A stretch of DNA of 64,000 nucleotides from Roseivirga sp. UBA6052 (GTDB lineage Bacteria > Bacteroidota > Bacteroidia > Cytophagales > Cyclobacteriaceae): the NCBI GenBank assembly GCA_002427755.1, contig DIYO01000001.1, positions 1 to 64,000 on the forward strand. Direction: 5' to 3'. The notes beneath the pieces are model-generated. The model was not told the DNA's origin and searched no databases. It was given only the letters and a program-made list of their open reading frames with translations. Every line of letters starts with the position of its first letter. The stretch's first letter is position 1. Both the position numbers and the translations under genes were made by a program. Shown piece after piece: positions 35,101-45,199 of the stretch.

Positions 35101-36341
35101 TGAGCTTCAATTTTCGCTGGCGAAATTAGTTGCGTAGCTCTATACAACCAAGCAATTGATCCTAATATAAATAGGGTAGCTGCACCTAGAAAAATTGGCG
35201 AAAATGCGGCTCCTAAGAAATAGTACCAGATCACCAAAGGACTGGCTATGAGGCGAACATATTCTAATGGTTTAGACCATGATTTATTTTCAAACAAACC
35301 ACCAAAAGTCATAGTGGCTATAATGATCATAAGCGCCAGAATTCCTTTCTGCAATAGATCTTCTTCAAAAGCCGCTAAGTTGAAGAGAAAAAGAGCTGTA
35401 CCAACAAGGAGAACAATGTATTGTACAAATACATAGGTGTTGACCGCTTTAATCGCATGTAAGTCGAACTTCTTGTAGGTCTTTTGATCTATATCATAAG
35501 GGGCTCTGTACCCACCCAGTGATTCTGGAAGCCATCCAGGCTTTTGGAAAATGTATTTGATTTTGTCCGTCAATTTTGGAATCCGTTTCATATCAGCGAT
35601 CATGTCGTTGTAATGAGACATGTTTGCCCAAACAGGATTCCAGCTATTTAGATTCTTAGTAATGCCATAAGTAGGCCTTTCCTCTTCTTCCTTAAATGTG
35701 CCAAACATTCTATCCCAAATAATAAAAGTACCTGCGTGGTTCTTATCTATGTATTTTGGGTTTCTGGCATGATGTACTCTGTGGTGAGAAGGTGTGTTGA
35801 ATATAGCTTCAAACCATCTTGGTAGTTTATTAATGGATTCTGTATGAATCCAGAATTGGTAGAGTAGGTTAAATCCAGACACTGATAGCATAACTAGTGG
35901 ATCAATACCCGCAAGCGCCATTGGTGTGTAAAACAAGAATGTCCAAATGGTTTGGGTAGATGATTGACGTAAGGCTACCGATAGATTGTATTCTTCACTT
36001 TGATGATGTACGCTGTGTCCTCCCCAGAAGAGGTTCACTTGGTGACTCATTCTGTGTGCCCAATAATAACAGAAATCGTAGGCAATAAAGGCAATAGCCC
36101 AAGTGAGTGCTGAATTCTCAATAGTGGCAAATCTAAATTGCTCGTACATGAGCGTGTAAAAGCCTACGGTAAAGACTTTTAAAAATGCTCCTGTTACCTG
36201 AGAAGTAACCCCACAATTAATATTGGTAATGGCATCGTTAAGTCTGTATGATTTGGTGGCTTGGATGCGATGTACAATCAATTCTATTCCTATCAACAAG
36301 AAATAGATTGGTATGGCAATTACTGTCGGATTTAGGTTCAT
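35097..36341 (-). CDS. Sterol desaturase / fatty acid hydroxylase family membrane protein
   Basis: 414 residues with several membrane helices. The di-iron histidine clusters are clear: YWAHRMSHQ, GGHSVHHQSEEYN and the later SHHRVHHARNPKYIDKNHAG. The order and spacing fit the fatty acid hydroxylase superfamily and resemble alkylglycerol monooxygenase-like proteins. It would hydroxylate or cleave lipids in the inner membrane using O2. Substrate unknown. First gene of a two-gene unit with a small lipoprotein. Confidence 0.9.
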   Translation of the reverse strand: MNLNPTVIAIPIYFLLIGIELIVHRIQATKSYRLNDAITNINCGVTSQVTGAFLKVFTVGFYTLMYEQFRFATIENSALTWAIAFIAYDFCYYWAHRMSHQVNLFWGGHSVHHQSEEYNLSVALRQSSTQTIWTFLFYTPMALAGIDPLVMLSVSGFNLLYQFWIHTESINKLPRWFEAIFNTPSHHRVHHARNPKYIDKNHAGTFIIWDRMFGTFKEEEERPTYGITKNLNSWNPVWANMSHYNDMIADMKRIPKLTDKIKYIFQKPGWLPESLGGYRAPYDIDQKTYKKFDLHAIKAVNTYVFVQYIVLLVGTALFLFNLAAFEEDLLQKGILALMIIIATMTFGGLFENKSWSKPLEYVRLIASPLVIWYYFLGAAFSPIFLGAATLFILGSIAWLYRATQLISPAKIEAQ

Positions 36342-36457
36342 AGTTTAGAAAAGTACCTCAATTTAAGTTTGATAAATGTTTTGTTCAAACCTTATGTTTA
36401 TATGAGTAGTTAGGCATACCTAAAATCAGCTATCTTCGCGCACTGAAAAGCAGGGAC

Positions 36458-36955
36458 ATGGATAAATTCATTGGATTCTTTAGAAACGTTACTATTCTCC
36501 TTTTTACAGGAACGCTAATTTGGTCTTATGCTTATTTGGCAAGTCAAGCAGATTATAGCTACGACTTTGAAGGTATTGTGAGCAATGCGGATAAAAACAC
36601 CTATTTTTTTGCTGGTATAGTAGTTTTCTTATTGGCCAATTTAGTTTGCAACTACTTTGTAAACACCATGAAAAAGATTTCAACTACTGAGGATGGGAAA
36701 GGGCTAAAAAACCGAAGCCTGAAACTTGACCTAATTGTATGGACCAAAGGCTTTGCAGGAGTGCTTAATTTATTCTTTGCCATTGTGTTGGTTTTTCTTG
36801 CCTTAGTTGAGATGTCAACTCAATATAATATCAATACAATAGGGTTTTACGTCTATTTAGGTCCAATCCTCATTGTGGCTTGGTTTGTCTATTTAGGGGT
36901 AATTCTTACCAAAAAGAGAGCCAAAGAATCTACTCAAAATCAATGGTCTAAATAG
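36458..36955 (+). CDS. Four-helix membrane protein, unknown function
   Basis: 165 residues with four predicted membrane segments (around 7-27, 48-66, 96-117, 130-150) and a Lys-rich end. No motif is recognised. A TATCTTCG box (one change from TAnnTTTG) lies 20 bases before the ATG. It is followed on the same strand by parE after 119 bases. Confidence 0.7.
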   Translation: MDKFIGFFRNVTILLFTGTLIWSYAYLASQADYSYDFEGIVSNADKNTYFFAGIVVFLLANLVCNYFVNTMKKISTTEDGKGLKNRSLKLDLIVWTKGFAGVLNLFFAIVLVFLALVEMSTQYNINTIGFYVYLGPILIVAWFVYLGVILTKKRAKESTQNQWSK

Positions 36956-37074
36956 GACTGTAAATAGGCCATTAAAGTCAACTGTGCATTTTTGATTTTT
37001 TAATTCTAAATTCCGACTTGAATTGCGCTACAGGAGTGCATAAATCTGCTAACACCCTTAGTTGAGAATTTTGA

Positions 37075-38940
37075 ATGGCGAAGCAAGTTGCGAACTACAC
37101 CGAAGATAGTATTCGGTCGCTCGATTGGAAAGAGCATATCAGACTTAGACCCGGAATGTATATAGGAAAATTAGGAGACGGGTCGGCCCAAGATGATGGT
37201 ATTTACGTATTAGTTAAAGAGGTAATCGACAATTGTATCGATGAGCACATGATGGGCTTTGGAAAGACCATTGAAGTGAAAGTATCGGAGCATAAAGTTG
37301 AGGTAAGAGATTATGGTCGTGGCATTCCTTTAGGGAAGGTGGTCGATTGTGTTTCCAAGATCAATACGGGTGGTAAATATGATTCAGGAGCTTTCCAGAA
37401 ATCAGTAGGTCTAAATGGGGTAGGAACTAAAGCGGTAAATGCGCTATCTACCTATTTCAAGGTGCAGTCATACAGAGATGGTCAAACTAAGGTGGCCGAA
37501 TTTACCAGAGGAGAGATCACCAACGATGCTAAAGAAACCACTACAAGTGGTAGAAATGGTACCCAGATTGTTTTTACTCCTGATGATACCATATTCAAGC
37601 ACTATCATTTCATTCCTCAATACTTAGACGATCTGATTTGGAACTACTGTTTCCTTAATGCTGGGCTTACTATAAACTTTAATGGCCAGAAATACCATTC
37701 TGAAAAGGGGTTATATGATCTATTAAGCAGAAAAACCGATGCAGATAATTTAAGATATCCCATCATTCACCTCAAAGGTGAAGACATAGAGATCGCCATG
37801 TCTCATACTAACCAATATGGTGAGGATTATTATTCATTCGTGAATGGACAATACACAACGCAAGGAGGAACACACCAAGCAGCACTCAGAGAGGCAGTGG
37901 TTAAAACCGTAAGGGAATTTTACGGTAAGAATTTCGATGCTACAGATGTTCGTGCTTCCATTGTAGGGTCTATAGCGGTTCGTGTGCAAGAGCCTGTTTT
38001 TGAATCTCAAACAAAAACAAAGCTTGGTTCTCAGAACGTTGCACCTGATGGCCCAACCATGAGGACTTTCGTCAATGATTTTGTAAAAAAAGCACTAGAC
38101 GACTATCTACACAAGCATTCAGACGTAGCTGATGCATTGCTAAAGAGAATCATGCAATCTGAGCGTGAACGCAAAGAGATTGCAGGTATCAAGAAATTGG
38201 CCAACGAAAGAGCAAAGAAGGCCAATCTTCATAATAAAAAACTGAGAGATTGTCGTGTACATTTAAATGACAACAAGGGCGATGAGGATCTCAAAATGGC
38301 GACCACCTTATTCATTACAGAAGGAGATTCTGCCTCGGGATCGATCACGAAGTCGAGAAATGTAAAGACTCAAGCAGTATTTAGTTTAAGAGGGAAACCG
38401 CTGAATTGTTATGGCCAAACTAAGAAAGTGGTGTATGAGAACGAAGAGTTCAATCTACTACAACACGCTTTGAATATTGAAGACGGGCTTGATGGTTTGA
38501 GGTATGAGAATATTGTAATCGCCACAGATGCAGATGTAGATGGCATGCACATTAGGCTTTTACTTTTGACTTACTTCTTACAATTCTTCCCTGACCTCGT
38601 TCGTAGGGGGCATGTCTACATTCTAGAGACTCCGCTATTCAGGGTTCGGAACAAAAAAGAAACCATTTATTGCTATAGTGAAGAAGAAAAACAGGCGGCT
38701 ATGGCAAAACTAGGGGCCAAGCCAGAGATCACACGTTTCAAGGGTCTGGGTGAAATTTCGCCTGATGAGTTCAAAGCCTTTATTGGAGAAGACATGAGAC
38801 TGGAGCCAATCATTCTAAGAAAGGATACCAGTATTTCAGAATTGCTGAAATTCTATATGGGTAAGAACACACCAGATAGACAAGGATTTATCATCGACAA
38901 TTTGAGGGTAGAGAAAGACCTCGCAGAAGAGGCGGCATAA
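37075..38940 (+). CDS. parE: DNA topoisomerase IV subunit B
   Basis: 621 residues, GHKL ATPase plus TOPRIM, type IIA topoisomerase. Features: RPGMYIGKLGDG, VKEVIDNCIDEHMMGFGK, VRDYGRGIPLGKV, GLNGVGTKAVNALS, the TOPRIM LFITEGDSASGSI and DADVDGMHIRLLLLTYF. Length and context with parC one base downstream identify topoisomerase IV rather than gyrase. It decatenates daughter chromosomes. The ATG starts MAKQVANYTED. Confidence 0.95.
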   Translation: MAKQVANYTEDSIRSLDWKEHIRLRPGMYIGKLGDGSAQDDGIYVLVKEVIDNCIDEHMMGFGKTIEVKVSEHKVEVRDYGRGIPLGKVVDCVSKINTGGKYDSGAFQKSVGLNGVGTKAVNALSTYFKVQSYRDGQTKVAEFTRGEITNDAKETTTSGRNGTQIVFTPDDTIFKHYHFIPQYLDDLIWNYCFLNAGLTINFNGQKYHSEKGLYDLLSRKTDADNLRYPIIHLKGEDIEIAMSHTNQYGEDYYSFVNGQYTTQGGTHQAALREAVVKTVREFYGKNFDATDVRASIVGSIAVRVQEPVFESQTKTKLGSQNVAPDGPTMRTFVNDFVKKALDDYLHKHSDVADALLKRIMQSERERKEIAGIKKLANERAKKANLHNKKLRDCRVHLNDNKGDEDLKMATTLFITEGDSASGSITKSRNVKTQAVFSLRGKPLNCYGQTKKVVYENEEFNLLQHALNIEDGLDGLRYENIVIATDADVDGMHIRLLLLTYFLQFFPDLVRRGHVYILETPLFRVRNKKETIYCYSEEEKQAAMAKLGAKPEITRFKGLGEISPDEFKAFIGEDMRLEPIILRKDTSISELLKFYMGKNTPDRQGFIIDNLRVEKDLAEEAA

Positions 38941-38941
38941 T

Positions 38942-41680
38942 ATGAGTGAAGAACTAGAAGGATTGAACGGACAAGAAGATGGTGAAATCAGGGATGTTAT
39001 TCCGATTTCAGGGATGTATGAAAACTGGTTTCTCGATTACGCTTCTTATGTAATTCTCGAAAGAGCCGTACCGGCTATTCAAGATGGGTTTAAACCCGTT
39101 CAAAGACGTATTCTCCATTCCATGAAGGAAATGGATGATGGCCGTTTCAATAAGGTAGCCAACATTATAGGTCAGACCATGCAGTATCACCCACACGGTG
39201 ATGCCTCCATAGGAGATGCTATTGTGAATATTGGCCAAAAAGACCTCCTGATTGAAACCCAAGGTAACTGGGGAGATATAAGAACTGGTGACAGTGCTGC
39301 AGCTGCTAGGTATATAGAAGCAAGACTTTCCAAATTTGCTTTAGATGTAGTCTTCAATCCGCAAACTACAGAATGGCAGCTTTCTTACGATGGTAGGAAA
39401 AAAGAGCCTATTACGTTACCGGTTAAATTTCCTTTGCTTTTGGCTCAAGGAGTAGAAGGTATAGCAGTAGGTCTTTCAACAAAAATTCTTCCGCACAACT
39501 TTGTAGAATTGATTCAGGCTTCAATCAAAGTTCTCCAAGGAAAAAAGCCTAAAGTTTATCCTGATTTCCTTACCGGTGGTATGGCAGATTTCTCTGAATA
39601 TAACGAAGGTATTCGCGGAGGAAAAATAAAGGTAAGGGCTAAAATTGAGGAGGTAGACAAGAAGACTTTAGCCGTACGTGAAATCCCTTATGGTACCACT
39701 ACAGGAAGCTTGATTGACTCGATAATCAAAGCCAATGATAAAGGGAAGATTAAGGTTAAGAAGGTAATTGATAATACAGCTGAACACGTAGAAATTTTGG
39801 TCGAGTTGGCTTCAGGCCAGTCACCAAATATTACGATTGATGCTTTATATGCTTTCACAGATTGTGAAGTCTCTATATCTCCGAATGCCTGTGTAATTAT
39901 AGACGAGAAGCCTCATTTCATTTCCGTCAATGAAGTCTTAAAAATATCAACAGAACAAACAGTTGATCTCTTAAAACAAGAGCTAGAGATTAAGAAGGGA
40001 GAGCTGCTAGAAAAGCTCTTATTCTCCTCACTAGAGAAGATTTTTATTGAGAATAGGATTTATAGAGATATCGAAGAATGTGAGACTTGGGAAGCTGTTC
40101 TTGAAACAATAGATAAAGGCTTAGATCCTTACAAGAAGGAATTCTACAGGGAGATCACTACAGAAGATATTATAAGACTTACGGAAATAAAGATTAAGAG
40201 AATCTCTCGATTCGATGCATTCAAAGCAGATGAGTTGATGAAGCGTCTGCAAGATGAATTGGCAGAGGTGGAGCACAACCTTGCCAATCTTGTAGATTAT
40301 GCGATTGCCTATTTCCAGAAGCTCTTAGAGAAATACGGAAAAGGAAGGGAGAGAAAGACTGAGATTAAATCCTTTGAAAACATTGCAGCTACCGTTGTTG
40401 CAGCCAACAATGCCAAGCTCTATGTCAACCGTAAAGAAGGGTTTATAGGTTATGGTTTGAAGAAGGACGAGTTTGTTATGGAATGCTCTGATATCGATGA
40501 TATCATCGTTTTCAGGAAAGATGGCAAGTTCCAAGTCGTTCGAATTTCAGATAAAATCTTTGTAGGTAAAGACATTCTTTGGGCAGGCGTTTGGAAAAAG
40601 AACGATGAACGTATGGTTTACAATATTATGTACCTAGATGGTAAATCAGGGAGAACCATGGTCAAGCGATTCCAAGTTCTGGGTGTTACCCGAGATCGGG
40701 AATATGACTTGACTAAAGGAGAAAGAGGTTCAAAGATGCTTTATTTCACAGCCAACCCTAATGGAGAGGCTGAATTGGTAACCGTATATCTTACGTCTGG
40801 CGCCAAAGCGAGAATTAAAGTATTCGATTTCAATTTTGCTGATATCGAGATTAAAGGGCGAGGTGCAGGAGGAAATATTGTCACTAAGTATCCTGTAAGG
40901 AAAGTACAGCTCAAAATGGAAGGCAAGTCTACTTTGGGAGGTCTAGATATTTGGTATGATGAGTCCGTTGGTAGATTAAATCGAGATGATAGAGGAAAGC
41001 TCTTGGGTAACTTCCAAGCAGATGATAAGGTGCTGGTAATCTATAATTCCGGAGAATATGAACTGACTTCTTTTGATCTCACTAATCGCTATGAGCCCAA
41101 TAAGATTCATGCAATTCAGAAGTTTGATCCAGATGGTGTCGTTTCTGCCATCCATTATGATGGTGGTACAGCCATTCACTACGTAAAGCGATTCCAAGTA
41201 GAGACTTCTACAATGGACAAGAAATTCCTTTTTATTGGCGAAGAGAAGGGTTCTAAATTGCTATTAGCGACAACGGAAAAAGACGCCCAAGTGGAGGTGC
41301 ATTATACTGTTAAGGGAGATCGTACGAGACAAACAGCAGTTTATGATTTTGAAATGCTGATAGATGTGAAGGGTTGGAAGGCTACAGGTAATAAACTATC
41401 TCCGCATAACGTCAAAAAGGTGGTGCTACTTTTGTCCGAATCTTCAGAAAAAGTTGAGGCCAAAACACCTCCAAAAGAGAGAGCTGAGGTAACAGCTGAA
41501 AAAGAGCAGCCTAAAAATGTGGAACAGGCACTAAAGAAGGAGGTAGTAGCAGAATCAAAAGAAGAGGTTACTGAGGAAAAGAAACCGTTGAAAACGCCTC
41601 CAACTCGACTAAAGCCAATTACAAAGAAAGAAGACGATGACACCAATTATAAACCCGGTGATACGATAGATTTATTTTAA
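38942..41680 (+). CDS. parC: DNA topoisomerase IV subunit A
   Basis: 912 residues. The breakage-reunion domain shows YASYVILERAVPAIQDGFKPVQRRIL, HPHGDASIGDAIV and the catalytic Tyr in DSAAAARYIEARLS. A coiled-coil gate follows (~400-470) and then a beta-pinwheel C-terminal domain. The last ~80 residues are a low-complexity Lys/Glu/Pro tail ending in DTIDLF, longer than in well-known ParC proteins; it may be a disordered extension or interaction tail. The gene follows parE by one base. A strong terminator lies 87 bases after the stop. Confidence 0.95.
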   Translation: MSEELEGLNGQEDGEIRDVIPISGMYENWFLDYASYVILERAVPAIQDGFKPVQRRILHSMKEMDDGRFNKVANIIGQTMQYHPHGDASIGDAIVNIGQKDLLIETQGNWGDIRTGDSAAAARYIEARLSKFALDVVFNPQTTEWQLSYDGRKKEPITLPVKFPLLLAQGVEGIAVGLSTKILPHNFVELIQASIKVLQGKKPKVYPDFLTGGMADFSEYNEGIRGGKIKVRAKIEEVDKKTLAVREIPYGTTTGSLIDSIIKANDKGKIKVKKVIDNTAEHVEILVELASGQSPNITIDALYAFTDCEVSISPNACVIIDEKPHFISVNEVLKISTEQTVDLLKQELEIKKGELLEKLLFSSLEKIFIENRIYRDIEECETWEAVLETIDKGLDPYKKEFYREITTEDIIRLTEIKIKRISRFDAFKADELMKRLQDELAEVEHNLANLVDYAIAYFQKLLEKYGKGRERKTEIKSFENIAATVVAANNAKLYVNRKEGFIGYGLKKDEFVMECSDIDDIIVFRKDGKFQVVRISDKIFVGKDILWAGVWKKNDERMVYNIMYLDGKSGRTMVKRFQVLGVTRDREYDLTKGERGSKMLYFTANPNGEAELVTVYLTSGAKARIKVFDFNFADIEIKGRGAGGNIVTKYPVRKVQLKMEGKSTLGGLDIWYDESVGRLNRDDRGKLLGNFQADDKVLVIYNSGEYELTSFDLTNRYEPNKIHAIQKFDPDGVVSAIHYDGGTAIHYVKRFQVETSTMDKKFLFIGEEKGSKLLLATTEKDAQVEVHYTVKGDRTRQTAVYDFEMLIDVKGWKATGNKLSPHNVKKVVLLLSESSEKVEAKTPPKERAEVTAEKEQPKNVEQALKKEVVAESKEEVTEEKKPLKTPPTRLKPITKKEDDDTNYKPGDTIDLF

Positions 41681-41766
41681 TGCTTGGTAAGGGAGCAAAT
41701 AAGATCAGTTGTTCTTTATAAAACCGAGATTATAATCGGTTAAAAGACATTGTTTGTTCATCTTCC

Positions 41767-41800
41767 AAAGCTGTTGGTCTTAGATCAACAGCTTTTCTTT
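41767..41800 (+). terminator. Terminator after parC, just upstream of trmH
   Basis: A perfect 10-bp stem (AAAGCTGTTG/CAACAGCTTT) with a 9-base loop and the tract TTTTCTTTTT. A second small hairpin (AACCGA/TCGGTT) lies at 41722-41741. The T run ends about 10 bases before the trmH ATG, so it could act as an attenuator in a trmH leader. Confidence 0.75.
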
Positions 41801-41809
41801 TTAAAACCC

Positions 41810-42478
41810 ATGGACAAAGAGATTCTTGAAATGTTAGAGGAATTCGTTACACCAAACAAGGTTGAAGTTATTGATCATGTTTTGGCTGAACGTACACGAC
41901 ATCTCACCGTGGTTTTAGAAGATATCTACCATTCTCAAAATGCAAGTGCCGTTATGAGAACTTGTGATTGTTTTGGGATACAAGATTTATACATCACTCA
42001 AAATCTTCATGACTATACGGTAAACCCCAATGTGGTTAGAGGAGCCTCTAAATGGATCACTCAACATTTATATGATAGGGAGGAATCGAGTTCGGAGAAA
42101 TGCTTTGAAGATTTACGAAAGAAAAAATATCGGATCATCGGGACAACCCCTTCACCAAAAGCTGCATCTATATTAGAGTTAGATATCAATCAGCCTATAG
42201 CCATTGTTTTTGGTACCGAGAAAGAAGGACTATCTGAATACGCTAAGAATGAGGTTGATGAGTTGGTAAGAATACCTATGTACGGATTTACTGAATCATT
42301 TAATATCTCAGTAAGTGCCGCATTAATTCTTCAAGAACTGGTGTCAAGACTCAAGAAAAGCACAATTAAATGGCACTTAAGCGACCAAGAGAAGCAAGAT
42401 TTAAAATTAGAATGGTATAAAAGAATCGTAAAAAGGTCAGATTTGCACATTAATAATTTTTTGAAGGAACATTCTTAA
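41810..42478 (+). CDS. trmH: TrmH-type tRNA/rRNA 2'-O-ribose methyltransferase
   Basis: 222 residues from the ATG at 41810. A longer frame from 41750 would translate the terminator hairpin and is rejected. SpoU/TrmH motifs: IYHSQNASAVMRTCDCFGIQDLYI, PIAIVFGTEKEGLSEYA and IPMYGFTESFNISVSAALIL. The N-terminal extension and C-terminal basic helix match TrmH, which makes Gm18 in tRNA; other 2'-O sites cannot be excluded. Cytoplasmic SPOUT knot enzyme. Confidence 0.88.
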   Translation: MDKEILEMLEEFVTPNKVEVIDHVLAERTRHLTVVLEDIYHSQNASAVMRTCDCFGIQDLYITQNLHDYTVNPNVVRGASKWITQHLYDREESSSEKCFEDLRKKKYRIIGTTPSPKAASILELDINQPIAIVFGTEKEGLSEYAKNEVDELVRIPMYGFTESFNISVSAALILQELVSRLKKSTIKWHLSDQEKQDLKLEWYKRIVKRSDLHINNFLKEHS

Positions 42479-42484
42479 GTATGC

Positions 42485-42501
42485 CTCCGTTCTTAGCGGA
42501 G
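42485..42501 (+). terminator. Weak hairpin after trmH
   Basis: A 5-bp stem CTCCG/CGGAG with a 7-base loop lies 7 bases after the stop, followed by TTATTAAGC. Short and without a T run. Confidence 0.35.
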
Positions 42502-42574
42502 TTATTAAGCAAAAAACATATCTAAACTCAGATACTTTCGTTAGACAAACATTCACTAACCAGAACTTAATTCT

Positions 42575-45085
42575 TTGATACGCTACCAAGGATTTTTTAT
42601 ACTCTTCTTTCTACTAATTACTTCTACTGTATTTGGTCAAACGGTAATACAAGGGAAAGTGACTGATGCTGAAACCGGTGACCCCATTCCATTTGCGAAT
42701 GTTTTGATTAAAGGCTCTAACCTTGGTTCTCCTACTGATTTTGATGGATTCTTTAGGATTGAGGGTGAAGCAGAAGGAGACTCTGTTTTAGTCTCATACA
42801 TTGGTTACGAATCGAAGTTGAAGTTCTATCAGAAAGGCATAACCCAAACGATCAATTTCCAGCTGCAGCCAGAGGCTACAAGTTTAGAGGACTTTGTGAT
42901 TGTAGCCAAGGAATATGAAAATCCTGCTTTTCCTATCATGAGAAAGGTGATGGAGAATAAGCCAACTAATGACAAGAGACGGTTAGCTGCATACGAATAC
43001 GAGAGTTATAATAAGATTGAGATAGATGCTGATAATCTAACAGAGAAATTCAGAGGGAAAAAGTACATGCAGAAGATTACTTCTGTACTTGATTCCATTG
43101 AGGTAATTGCCGGAGAAGACGGAATGCCTATTCTCCCTTTATTTATCTCTGAATCTTTATCCAAGTTTTATTACAGAGATGATCCGAGGCTTCAAAAAGA
43201 AGAAGTACAGCGCACCCGAATTACAGGTATAGGGCTAGAGGATGGTTCTCTTATTTCTCAAGTTATCGGGTCTTCTTTTCAGGAGTATAATTTTTATCAA
43301 AATAGGATGAATATCGTGGAGCGCGAGTTTGCGTCACCAATTGGTGACGCATGGCGTATTATCTATGATTATGAGTTAGAAGACAGCCTTTATATTGGAG
43401 ATGATTATTGCTATTTAATAGACTTTAAACCCAAAAATGACCAGGAGTTAGCATTTGTAGGTAAGGTTTGGATTACAAAGAATGAATATGCCATCAAGCA
43501 AATTGATGCTAAAGTTCAGAAGTCTGCCAACCTGAACTTTGTCAATCAGATCAAGATTCAACAAGAATTGGTCAAGACAGAGGCGGAGGCTTGGTTACCA
43601 GTTAAATCAAGAGTGCTCATCGATTTAATTGAAGTATCTAAAAAGGCGCCAAGTTTACTCTCAAAATTCTATACATCTAATAAGAATATTAAGATTACCG
43701 AGCCTAGACCAACGGAGTTCTTTGACCGTGCGATTGTTTTAGAACCAGATGCCAGATTAAATGATGAAGAGTTTTGGAATGAGAACCGCCATGACAAGCT
43801 AACTGACACAGAGATCAATGTAATGGCCATGATCGATACATTAAAGAATATTCCTGTGGTTAAGACAGCTACAGAATTAGCTAAGACTTTTGTTCGAGGA
43901 TATGTTGAGGCGGGGCCTATAGATATTGGACCATGGCCGGTATTAGTCGGGAATAATAATATTGAGGGGTGGCGATTCAGGTTAGGTGGAAGAACGAATG
44001 AGAATTTTAGTAGGAAGTGGCAATTTGAAGGATTTACAGCTTATGGACTTGAAGACAGAACATGGAAATATGGAGGAGGAGCACAGCTTATTGCTGATAG
44101 GGAAGATTGGACAACATTCAATCTTAGATATCGCAATGATATAGATCAATTCGGTATTCAACCAGATGGTGTTACTGATCTTACAGACGGAACTGCATTT
44201 ATTGCATTGACTCAATTGGGTAATTTGGTTAGACCTTTCCGTTATGAACGAGTTGAATTCGAAGCTGCGAGACAATTCTCACGTGCCTTTTCAGCATCTC
44301 TGCGATTTAGAAAGCAGGATTTCAATCCACTTTTTGATTTCAGGTATCGCATAGACCCTTCAAGAATAGATTCTCCATTAGCCAAAGACTATTCAACATC
44401 AGAAATGACTATCAGACTCAAGTATGCTAGAGATGAGGTCTTCTTGGTTAATGATAACAGTAGGTTTAGTTTTGGAACCGTGCGCTGGCCTACATTCCTT
44501 CTATCTTATACTCGTGGTTTTGAGGGTTTATTCGGAAGTAATTTTCAATACAATAGAATCAACTTAGGTGTTTCCCAAAGACTAAAAATGGGTTTTTGGG
44601 GTGTAATGAATTATCAGGTGAATGCTGGTCATACTTTTGAAGATTTGCCTTACACGCTGTACACGGCCCATATAGGTAATGAACAACCGATTTACACTGA
44701 TATAGCTTTTAATACCATGAACTTCTTTGAGTTTGTTAGCCAGAGCTTTGCCAGTTTAAGAGTTCAGCATTCTTTTGAAGGATTTGTTATGAATCGCCTG
44801 CCGTTGGTTCGAAAACTTAAATGGCGTTTAGTAGCTACAGGAAGTGCTCTTTTTGGTAATGTAAGCGATAGTGCGCTTAACTTTCAGGTACTACAAGATG
44901 AGAATAATCTGCCCTTACCTCAATTCAATACTTTAGATGGTGGCAGACCATTTGCTGAAGTTGGTTTAGGTATTACAAACATCTTTAAATTCTTTAGAGT
45001 AGATGTGGTAAGACGACTGACATATCTCGAGAATCCGGGAGTTGATAAAACGGCCATTAAATTCAGTTTTGAGTTCTCTCTCTAA
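42575..45085 (+). CDS. DUF5686 outer-membrane protein with carboxypeptidase-like regulatory domain
   Basis: 836 residues. The start is a TTG that gives a good signal peptide (FFILFFLLITSTVFGQ); no ATG is close. Residues ~22-105 are a CarboxypepD_reg-like (CNA-B) domain (VIQGKVTDAETGDPIPFANVLIKG). The remainder is DUF5686, ending in a beta-barrel with C-terminal Phe-Ser-Leu. Such proteins look like TonB receptors but lack a plug; their function is unknown. A perfect 22-bp palindrome lies inside the gene at 43330-43351. Confidence 0.88.
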   Translation: MIRYQGFFILFFLLITSTVFGQTVIQGKVTDAETGDPIPFANVLIKGSNLGSPTDFDGFFRIEGEAEGDSVLVSYIGYESKLKFYQKGITQTINFQLQPEATSLEDFVIVAKEYENPAFPIMRKVMENKPTNDKRRLAAYEYESYNKIEIDADNLTEKFRGKKYMQKITSVLDSIEVIAGEDGMPILPLFISESLSKFYYRDDPRLQKEEVQRTRITGIGLEDGSLISQVIGSSFQEYNFYQNRMNIVEREFASPIGDAWRIIYDYELEDSLYIGDDYCYLIDFKPKNDQELAFVGKVWITKNEYAIKQIDAKVQKSANLNFVNQIKIQQELVKTEAEAWLPVKSRVLIDLIEVSKKAPSLLSKFYTSNKNIKITEPRPTEFFDRAIVLEPDARLNDEEFWNENRHDKLTDTEINVMAMIDTLKNIPVVKTATELAKTFVRGYVEAGPIDIGPWPVLVGNNNIEGWRFRLGGRTNENFSRKWQFEGFTAYGLEDRTWKYGGGAQLIADREDWTTFNLRYRNDIDQFGIQPDGVTDLTDGTAFIALTQLGNLVRPFRYERVEFEAARQFSRAFSASLRFRKQDFNPLFDFRYRIDPSRIDSPLAKDYSTSEMTIRLKYARDEVFLVNDNSRFSFGTVRWPTFLLSYTRGFEGLFGSNFQYNRINLGVSQRLKMGFWGVMNYQVNAGHTFEDLPYTLYTAHIGNEQPIYTDIAFNTMNFFEFVSQSFASLRVQHSFEGFVMNRLPLVRKLKWRLVATGSALFGNVSDSALNFQVLQDENNLPLPQFNTLDGGRPFAEVGLGITNIFKFFRVDVVRRLTYLENPGVDKTAIKFSFEFSL

Positions 45086-45199
45086 GGGTGAAATAATCCT
45101 GCTTTAAATAGGTTTTAAGTCCTAATTAATATTGCATATTTGCAATCCTAAAATCTTTTATCAAATCCTGGTGAGTTGTAACATCAGGTATCGATTAAA

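Noticed and set aside
41750..41809. Upstream TTG start for trmH
   Set aside because: It would translate the perfect terminator hairpin at 41767-41795, and the added residues do not resemble the family.
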